Shown here: positions 5,492 through 10,829 of the stretch, piece after piece
Layout of the letters: each line of letters starts with the position of its first letter
Numbering within the stretch: the first letter of the stretch is position 1
Source: Calditrichota bacterium
GTDB lineage: Bacteria > Zhuqueibacterota > Zhuqueibacteria > Residuimicrobiales > Krinioviventaceae
Assembly (NCBI GenBank): GCA_003818595.1
Contig: RPQV01000063.1
Location: forward strand, 1-10,829
Direction of reading: 5' to 3'
Length of the DNA stretch: 10,829 nt
Translations under genes and position numbers: made by a program
The notes under the pieces: model-generated
Database searches by the model: none
The model's input: only the letters and a program-made list of their open reading frames with translations
What the model was told of the DNA's origin: nothing

Positions 5492-7333
5492 ATGAATCCG
5501 GTCGGATCAAAGATCGATTTACATGTCCACAGTTTGCACTCTCGCAGCGGAGGCAACTGGCTATTGGACACTCTGAATATCAATGAATGTTATACCCCTC
5601 CCAAGGATGTCTACACAATTGCCAAATCTCACGGCATGGATTTCGTCACTCTGACTGATCATAATACAATTGACGGCGCGCTTGAATTGGCCCATTTGAA
5701 GGATTTCTTCATCAGTGAAGAAATAACCGCACTCTTTCCAGAAGACAAAGCCAGGGTCCACATTCTCGCCTTTCATATTACCGAAACACATCATCATGAA
5801 ATACAAAAACTACGCAATAATATATTCGAACTCGTCAGTTATCTTTGTCAAGAAAAGATTGTCCATGCCTTGGCGCATCCTTTTTTCAAAATGGGACCTG
5901 TTCTCACACTTGCACATATTGAAAAAATGCTGCTGATGTTTGATCTTTTTGAAGTGAAGAATGGCGGTAAGCAGTTAGTACCGGACAATCTTTTCGAGCT
6001 GATTCTGCAGCATCTCACTCCCGAGATCATGTACCGTCTCGCTGACAAGCATTCTCTACAGCCCAGTTCCTCAACATGCTGGATAAAAGGCATGATTGCC
6101 GGCTCTGATGATCACGGCGGTATCCTCGTCGCATCGCCTCATACCTTGACTGATTCGGCAACAAACGTTGCCGAACTCCTGGGGCATATTCAGGCTGGAC
6201 GATGTCGAGCTTCCGGGCATGGAGGAACATCCATCGCTGTTGCCCATGGAATCTTTTCCGTTACATTTCAGTACGCCAAAAGTAAAAAAAAGGTGGCAGA
6301 TCCCCTCAGAAACGAATTGTTGTGGAAATTAATTGAAAATATTTTTGCCTCCAGCAACCGACACGGTTTTATCTCTTTAGCCTCCTCGCTTGTCACGTCC
6401 CAAGCAAAGACATTATTCAAAAAGCGAAACCGTACTGGTCTCTCATTCAGGAAGCTTTATCGCAACCTGAAAAATGACCAAGAACTTGCCAGGTTGCTAT
6501 GCGGGAAAATTCCATTCAATCACGCAAACAATGTCAACTTTTTTGCCCGAATGAATGATCTCACAAACTCCCTCTTGGCAGGAATCCTCGGTTCATTCAG
6601 CGACAAAAAAGAGACGCGCATCAACCATCGTCGCCTGCTGCAACAATTGGGTGCGCTTTTTACACTGCTGACTCCCTACCTTATCGCATTCAAGACAGAG
6701 CACAGCGATCGACCGTTGATGCTCAAGACTGCCGCTGCTTTTTTGCCGAAAACGCTGCAGAAACCTCAGAAAATAGCCGTTTTCGCCGACAACCTTCAGC
6801 AACTGCAGAATGACTGGGATGATGTCAAAGATCTAATCGAAGCCGAGCTCTCTCGTGGATTTTCAGCAATCACTTTTGCTCTCACAAAGCAGCCAATTTT
6901 TAAGGTTCAACAAAATCAATATCACTATCACCCTGTTGCTGAAATCCCTAACAAACTGGATTATTCATTACCGCCGTTGTTGCGAGTAGGATGGGATTTT
7001 ACAGAAGAGGGTTGTGAAATCATTTATATTCATTCTTTGGGACCTCTGGGATTGTGGGGATTATTGCTCGGACGATTATTGAATATTCCTGTCATCACCA
7101 CTTTTCATGAAAATAGTATGAGAGAACTGGCCAAAAAGGCGGGAGGTGAGAACAGCCTTTTCTTCAAACAGATTGCTGCCGCTTTTTATTCGATGGCTGA
7201 TGAAATTCGCCTTCTCGATGATCCATCGACATCTGCAACCGAAATACTCGACAAGGCACAGACCAAGGTTCGAATTCTCGGTCAGGTGCTTTTCGCCCCG
7301 GAGGAAGAGACTTCACGACTACAATCTTTCTAA
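5492..7333 (+). CDS. PHP-domain metal-dependent phosphoesterase fused to an orphan glycosyltransferase acceptor-binding half
   Basis: 613 residues in three parts. (i) PHP domain, about 1-255. The metal-ligand motifs are intact: DLHVHS (His11, His13), TDHN (55-58), SEEIT (75-79), His90, AHP (128-130) and GSDDHGG (204-210). The family hydrolyses phosphoesters at a tri-metal site. (ii) About 256-425: an apparently helical segment rich in Leu and basic residues that I do not recognise. (iii) About 426-605: a GT4 N-terminal-half-like domain. KIAVFADNLQQLQNDWDDV aligns without gaps to the start of the GT at 4268, and EIIYIHSLGPLGLWGLLLG plus PVITTFHENS aligns to its second motif. The protein ends just after TKVRILGQVLFAPEEE, where GT4 enzymes read xRGVDxxxFxP and enter the donor half. 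There is no donor domain or E-x7-E. AAGGA lies 7 nt upstream of the ATG. Role unknown: phosphoesterase, regulator or partner of the adjacent GTs. Confidence 0.8.
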   Translation: MNPVGSKIDLHVHSLHSRSGGNWLLDTLNINECYTPPKDVYTIAKSHGMDFVTLTDHNTIDGALELAHLKDFFISEEITALFPEDKARVHILAFHITETHHHEIQKLRNNIFELVSYLCQEKIVHALAHPFFKMGPVLTLAHIEKMLLMFDLFEVKNGGKQLVPDNLFELILQHLTPEIMYRLADKHSLQPSSSTCWIKGMIAGSDDHGGILVASPHTLTDSATNVAELLGHIQAGRCRASGHGGTSIAVAHGIFSVTFQYAKSKKKVADPLRNELLWKLIENIFASSNRHGFISLASSLVTSQAKTLFKKRNRTGLSFRKLYRNLKNDQELARLLCGKIPFNHANNVNFFARMNDLTNSLLAGILGSFSDKKETRINHRRLLQQLGALFTLLTPYLIAFKTEHSDRPLMLKTAAAFLPKTLQKPQKIAVFADNLQQLQNDWDDVKDLIEAELSRGFSAITFALTKQPIFKVQQNQYHYHPVAEIPNKLDYSLPPLLRVGWDFTEEGCEIIYIHSLGPLGLWGLLLGRLLNIPVITTFHENSMRELAKKAGGENSLFFKQIAAAFYSMADEIRLLDDPSTSATEILDKAQTKVRILGQVLFAPEEETSRLQSF

Positions 7334-7351
7334 ATGACTCTGGATTTCAGT

Positions 7352-7381
7352 TTGACCGTTAATTAAATTCATCCTGATAAA
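7352..7381 (+). promoter_or_regulatory. Possible sigma-70-type promoter for the second glycosyltransferase
   Basis: In the 71-nt gap after the PHP gene, TTGACC (7352-7357, five of six to TTGACA) is followed 18 nt later by GATAAA (7376-7381, four of six to TATAAT). A start site near 7388 would leave a leader of about 17 nt before ATG 7405. The gap is AT-rich and no Shine-Dalgarno is evident for the downstream gene. This is only a pattern match and could be chance in AT-rich DNA; if real, it gives the last two genes an independent transcript. Confidence 0.3.
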
Positions 7382-7404
7382 ATACATCAAAACGATGCAA
7401 TCAA

Positions 7405-8607
7405 ATGAATTATAGACCATTAAAAATCTGCGATTTGACGCAATCCTACACTGAGACGAGCGGCGGCATACGTACGTATATCCATGAAAAACAAAAATAT
7501 ATTCTCCAAAATACTGATGATTCACACCTTCTGATTGTGCCGGGTGAACATGACAGTAGAGAAAAACGAGGCCGCCTGATAATCTATCGAGTCAAAGCTC
7601 CTCTTGTTAAAAACTGTGAACCATTCCGTTTCATTATGCGTCTGGACAAAGTTTATAAAATCCTGTGTCTGGAGCAGCCGGACATCATTGAACTCGGGAG
7701 CGCCTATGTACTGCCTTATCCGGCCATGGCCTATCAAGGGCAATTCAACATTCCAATAGTGGGTTTCTATCACACCGACTATCCGAATACCTATGTCAAA
7801 CCGGTTGTGGATCAGGTGCTCCATCGAAGAGCAGGCGATTTATGCGAGAAAATCAGCTATCAATATGTCAAATTCATCTACAACCAGTTTGATGCAACTA
7901 TTTTATCATCAATACAAATGGTTGAAAAACTGAAAAAACTAGGGGTGAAGGATTTGCAGCATGTCTATTTGGGAGTCGATCTGCAAACATTCCATCCACA
8001 GCACCGCAAATCAGAAATGCGACGTTCACTGGGTGCTCTCAATGGAGAGACAGTATTCATCTATCATGGGCGTTTTGATCATGAAAAGAGATTCGATTTG
8101 CTCCTACAATCTTTTCATTTGATTTCCGCTCAAGTCAACGGCCTTCTGTGCGTGATCGGCGAAGGACCACTGAAGGGCTTGGCGCACCGCATGGCGACAG
8201 AAAATCCGAAAATACGTGTTCTCCCCTATGAAAAGGATCGCCAACAAATAGCCGATTACTTGGCCTCGGCTGACATCTATTGCGCGGCAGGTCCGCATGA
8301 AACATTCGGCCTTTCCATCATTGAAGCTCAGGCGAGCGGATTGGCAGTTTGTGGTGTCAGGGCGGGTGCACTCATAGAGCGCGTACCCAAACATGTCGGC
8401 GTCCTCGCAGAACCGAATTCCATCGCCGGCTATGCGGAAGCGCTAACCGAGCTTTCACAAAATGGTTTCAAACAAAAAGGGGCACTCGCCCGTCGGCATG
8501 TGGAAGAGCGATTTTCATGGGAAAAATCATTCTCGAAAATCTTTTCAATTTATGACAACCTCATTCGTTTCCACCAAAGAGCCGATGTTTCGAGAAAAGC
8601 TTTATAA
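7405..8607 (+). CDS. GT4 glycosyltransferase, second copy
   Basis: The 400-residue GT-B retaining glycosyltransferase is distinct from the one at 4268. Acceptor half: KICDLTQSYTETSGGIRTYI (7-26), with the glycine loop GG(I/V)xTY, then EQPDIIELGSAY (90-101) and FYHTDYP (121-127). Donor half: VYLGVDLQTFHP (187-198) as the hinge, FIYHGRFDHEKRFDLLL (218-234), VIGEGP (250-255) and the catalytic/nucleotide-sugar E-x7-E motif E299-TFGLSII-E307 followed by AQASG. It is complete, unlike the preceding PHP-linked half domain. Its hinge motif is the sequence that protein lacks. Sugar and acceptor are unknown; the setting suggests a lipid-linked product. The ATG has no strong Shine-Dalgarno. Its 3' end overlaps the start of the flippase-like gene by 23 nt, so the two are probably translationally coupled. 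Confidence 0.88.
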   Translation: MNYRPLKICDLTQSYTETSGGIRTYIHEKQKYILQNTDDSHLLIVPGEHDSREKRGRLIIYRVKAPLVKNCEPFRFIMRLDKVYKILCLEQPDIIELGSAYVLPYPAMAYQGQFNIPIVGFYHTDYPNTYVKPVVDQVLHRRAGDLCEKISYQYVKFIYNQFDATILSSIQMVEKLKKLGVKDLQHVYLGVDLQTFHPQHRKSEMRRSLGALNGETVFIYHGRFDHEKRFDLLLQSFHLISAQVNGLLCVIGEGPLKGLAHRMATENPKIRVLPYEKDRQQIADYLASADIYCAAGPHETFGLSIIEAQASGLAVCGVRAGALIERVPKHVGVLAEPNSIAGYAEALTELSQNGFKQKGALARRHVEERFSWEKSFSKIFSIYDNLIRFHQRADVSRKAL

Positions 8608-9601
8608 ACTCAAGCGCAATTGGCGCGTCGCTCTGATTATCCTGATCATTGGCTTTGCCGCAAACCTGACGTTTTCCCTTTTGACAACTGAGCGTTCAAC
8701 ACTCTCGTCCATCAAATCTTTCGAACCAGCGATTTTACTGTTGGCCATCCTGTTCATTATTATTCCCTGGATAACTAATACTTTGAGGGTTTTAGTCTGG
8801 ACTCGCTTTCTAAGACATTCATTTTCCTTTTTCCAGATTTTTAAGATTATCCTCAGCTCAGACATCGGCGCTGCAGTTACACCCACTGCAGTTGGCGGTG
8901 GTTATGTCAAAGCCGGGATGTTAATGCAAAAAGGGTTCTCTGCGGGCGCTGCAGCTTCTTTGATGACCCTGGGTTCATTTGAAGACGCAATTTTTTTCCT
9001 GATCGCCATTCCTTCGGCAGCAATCTATACATCCTGCTGGAAGTTAAACGTTTTTCAAAATCTCAAGCACGGCGTTCACATCGGCAATAACTGGCTGGTC
9101 ATCATATCAGCGCTTATTCTGCTCGCCGGGTTTCCGGTCTTCATCCATTTGACACGAAAAAGCAAAAGGCCTTTTTCAATGATAACGAGGATCATCCAAC
9201 ACCTCGGTCGAGCGTGGCAGGATTTCATACAGGTTTACGCCATGATCGGCTCATCAGGGAAATCGCGCTTCCTGTTAACTATGCCGCTCACTGCCATTCA
9301 ATGGTTCTGCCGTTATTCAATTCTTTCAATACTGCTGTATTCGCTGAATATCCCCGCTGATCCCGTGTTGATTTTTCTTCTCCAGTGGATCACTTTTACT
9401 TTAATGACCTTCATTCCAACACCCGGCGCCATTGCGGGAGCAGAGGCTTCATTCTATTTTATTTATTCCCTGCTGATCCCAAATAATCTCATCGGCTTGA
9501 TAACCGCCGGCTGGCGCTTTTTAACCTTTTACCTGAATGTCTTTTTAGGATTGATGATTTTGAGCATTACTTTGGTGATCAAGATCGCTAAACTCAAATA
9601 A
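8585..9601 (+). CDS. Flippase-like / lysylphosphatidylglycerol synthase TM-region family membrane protein
   Basis: The 338-residue polytopic protein has a basic N-terminus (MFREKLYKLKRNWR) followed by about eight hydrophobic segments (roughly 15-33, 48-66, 86-100, 122-149, 170-188, 230-255, 258-280 and 312-334). Diagnostic for the LPG_synthase_TM / UPF0104 family are TPTAVGGGYVKAG (99-111), in the first conserved polar membrane region, and FIPTPGAIAGAEASF (276-290), matching the family's PTPGGxGxxE signature. The domain is the flippase part of MprF and also occurs alone next to glycosyltransferases. There is no soluble aminoacyl-transferase domain, so it is unlikely to modify PG with lysine. 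The frame is open back to 8462, but the upstream part lies inside the glycosyltransferase. ATG 8585 gives the usual family length and starts at the family's N-terminal helix; ATG 8552 is a possible alternative. Likely role: translocating or binding the glycolipid made by the cluster (inferred). Confidence 0.85.
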   Translation: MFREKLYKLKRNWRVALIILIIGFAANLTFSLLTTERSTLSSIKSFEPAILLLAILFIIIPWITNTLRVLVWTRFLRHSFSFFQIFKIILSSDIGAAVTPTAVGGGYVKAGMLMQKGFSAGAAASLMTLGSFEDAIFFLIAIPSAAIYTSCWKLNVFQNLKHGVHIGNNWLVIISALILLAGFPVFIHLTRKSKRPFSMITRIIQHLGRAWQDFIQVYAMIGSSGKSRFLLTMPLTAIQWFCRYSILSILLYSLNIPADPVLIFLLQWITFTLMTFIPTPGAIAGAEASFYFIYSLLIPNNLIGLITAGWRFLTFYLNVFLGLMILSITLVIKIAKLK

Positions 9602-9768
9602 ACGAGGTTGCTCGACGCTTTTTAAAATAGATCAACTATCTTCTTGCTTTTTCAATGAATCCACAATATTTTAAAATATAGTCTCCGCGAAAGCCGGTCA
9701 ATAGTCCTATTTAAATTCGTTGAACAACCATCGTTGGCGTCCGTTTTATCGACAAAACCAGGAGTCAG
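9602..9768. other. Intergenic region before histidine kinase; AT palindrome
   Basis: The 167-nt spacer contains a perfect 14-bp palindrome, ATATTTTAAAATAT (9666-9679), and is AT-rich up to about 9720. It carries AGGAG (9760-9764) four nt before the kinase ATG. CGAGGTTGCTCG at 9603-9614 followed by a short T run could be a weak terminator, but its stem is only 4 bp. The kinase promoter is probably here, though not identifiable with confidence. Confidence 0.4.
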
Positions 9769-10829
9769 ATGCGGAATCAAGATACTGCTCTCGAGCATCA
9801 GAGCATGGAAACCTTTTTTGCCCCGGCGCAAAAAAGCAGCGCGACAGAATTAGAGCAGGATCTGCAGCTCTTTAATCGCCCCTCACCTATCCTCGCCATC
9901 CTCGACGCTGTGCCAATGATGATCATGGTGTTGAATTCCAACCGTCAATTGGTCTATTGCAATCAGGCAGTTCTCCGGTTTATATCAGCGCAGGAACCGT
10001 CACAACTTCTCGGATTGCGCCCAGGAGAAATCCTCCATTGTCGGAATTGCACCGATGCCGGTTCGGGCTGCGGCACAACGGAATTCTGTCGCCACTGCGG
10101 CGCGGTTCAAAGCATCCTGGAATCACTGGACGGACGTTTCTCGGTCTCGGACTGCCGCATTTCGGTTACCATAGGAGGCCATTCCGAATCCATGGATCTG
10201 CGCGTTTGGGCGACGCCCTTCAGCTATCAACAAAAGTCGTTCACGATTTTTGCCTGCCTGGATATTCATCATGAAAAACGTCATGCCGTTTTGGAACGCC
10301 TCTTTTTTCATGATATCTTCAATACCCTCGGCGGATTATCCGGCGCTGTGGAGGTCCTGCGAATCTCTTGTCCCGATTCAACTCAAAACACGATTTCAAT
10401 CATGAATCGCCTGTTGATGCGCTTGGCAGATGATATTGAATCCCATCGCACCCTGGCTGCGGCTGAAAAGAATGATCTCACCATTCGCCGGAATAGAATC
10501 AGCTCGCAGGATTTGCTGCAAAGACTGTTGGAGACCTATTCGACGCATCCCGTTTGCAAAAATCGTGAGCTGGTGATGATGAAAGAGTCGCAAAACATAC
10601 AATTCATCAGCGACGAGGGATTGCTCTCCCGAGTTCTTGGGAATATCATAAAAAACGCTCTCGAAGCGATTCAGCCGAAAGAAACGGTTTCAATAAGCAG
10701 CCGATTATGCGATCAATCAATTCAATTCTTAATTCATAACCCCGGATTTATGCCGCGCGAGGTGCAGCTGCAGCTTTTTCAAAGATCCTTTTCCACCAAA
10801 GACCCGCGACGAGGCCTGGGCGCCTACAG
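9769..10829 (+). CDS. PAS-domain sensor histidine kinase with cysteine-rich PAS, truncated by window end
   Basis: Open frame from ATG 9769 (AGGAG four nt upstream) through the right edge: 353 residues and continuing. Domains: a short N-terminal region without evident membrane segment (1-40); a PAS domain (about 42-168) from ILDAVPMMIMVLNSNRQLVY to FTIFACLDIHHEKR; a dimerisation/H-box helix with LFFHDIFNTLGGL, where His181 is the likely phosphorylated residue; and the start of an ATPase domain with the N-box NIIKNALEAI (292-301, Asn296) and FSTKDPRRGLGAY (341-353) at the G-box. The PAS carries five cysteines, C91-x2-C94-x6-C101-x5-C107-x2-C110, followed by GAVQSILES. I recognise this layout from soluble histidine kinases of anaerobic bacteria. 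It suggests a metal or redox centre, but the ligand is not established by sequence. The protein appears cytoplasmic. A partner response regulator may lie beyond the window. Confidence 0.87.
   Translation, partial: MRNQDTALEHQSMETFFAPAQKSSATELEQDLQLFNRPSPILAILDAVPMMIMVLNSNRQLVYCNQAVLRFISAQEPSQLLGLRPGEILHCRNCTDAGSGCGTTEFCRHCGAVQSILESLDGRFSVSDCRISVTIGGHSESMDLRVWATPFSYQQKSFTIFACLDIHHEKRHAVLERLFFHDIFNTLGGLSGAVEVLRISCPDSTQNTISIMNRLLMRLADDIESHRTLAAAEKNDLTIRRNRISSQDLLQRLLETYSTHPVCKNRELVMMKESQNIQFISDEGLLSRVLGNIIKNALEAIQPKETVSISSRLCDQSIQFLIHNPGFMPREVQLQLFQRSFSTKDPRRGLGAY

Noticed and set aside
7334..7404. Frameshifted remainder of the glycosyltransferase donor half after the PHP protein
   Set aside because: The 71-nt gap encodes no GT4 donor-domain motif in any frame. 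The next gene is a complete GT4 with its own N-terminal half, so it is not the missing C-terminal piece.
8462..8584. Extended N-terminus of the flippase-like protein starting at 8462
   Set aside because: This stretch lies wholly inside the GT coding region, is polar and unlike the family, and the membrane protein's first helix begins right after ATG 8585.
9603..9625. Possible intrinsic terminator after the flippase-like gene (CGAG-GTTG-CTCG then ACGCTTTTT)
   Set aside because: The stem is only 4 bp and the T run is separated from it by four bases; too weak to call.

Overview
The window (about 48% GC by eye) looks like chromosome from a Gram-negative-type, probably anaerobic, environmental bacterium. 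The fused PurS-PurL type of FGAM synthase, the cysteine-rich PAS histidine kinase and the TTTGCGTC/GGAGACACGG dispersed repeats are all things I associate with Desulfobacterota and candidate phyla such as KSB1/Calditrichota. This placement is from memory and weak. No tRNA, rRNA, CRISPR array, transposase or phage gene is visible.

Layout. (1) Positions 1-837, minus strand: the N-terminal part of a large purine-biosynthesis enzyme (purL), running off the left edge. (2) Positions 838-1286: a 449-nt divergent intergenic region. Most of it is a composite repeat element: two diverged ~85-bp direct repeats bracketing two long imperfect hairpins. (3) Positions 1287-3622, plus strand: an rRNA methyltransferase (rlmI), a guanine deaminase (guaD) and a NUDIX hydrolase, tightly packed; these are housekeeping and nucleotide-salvage functions. 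(4) Positions 3729-9601, plus strand: a five-gene cluster encoding a PAP2 lipid phosphatase, a GT4 glycosyltransferase, a PHP-domain protein carrying half of a glycosyltransferase, a second GT4 glycosyltransferase, and a polytopic protein of the lysylphosphatidylglycerol-synthase-TM/flippase-like family. (5) From 9769 to the right edge: the start of a sensor histidine kinase with a five-cysteine PAS domain.

How the genes may work together. Region 4 reads as a small membrane-glycolipid (or lipid-linked glycan) assembly module. The PAP2 enzyme could supply a dephosphorylated lipid acceptor, the two GT4 enzymes could add sugars, and the flippase-like protein could move or anchor the product. The PHP protein is the odd member. 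It has a full set of PHP metal-ligand motifs, an unrecognised middle segment, and a C-terminal section that aligns with the acceptor-binding half of the neighbouring glycosyltransferase. It stops where the two halves of a GT-B enzyme normally meet, and it has lost the glycine loop. That makes it a candidate pseudo-glycosyltransferase/phosphoesterase with a regulatory, scaffolding or trimming role. The pathway and substrates are inference; the domain calls are from motifs visible in the translations.

Two genes, purL at the left edge and the histidine kinase at the right edge, are open reading frames cut by the window. They were read directly from the nucleotide sequence.
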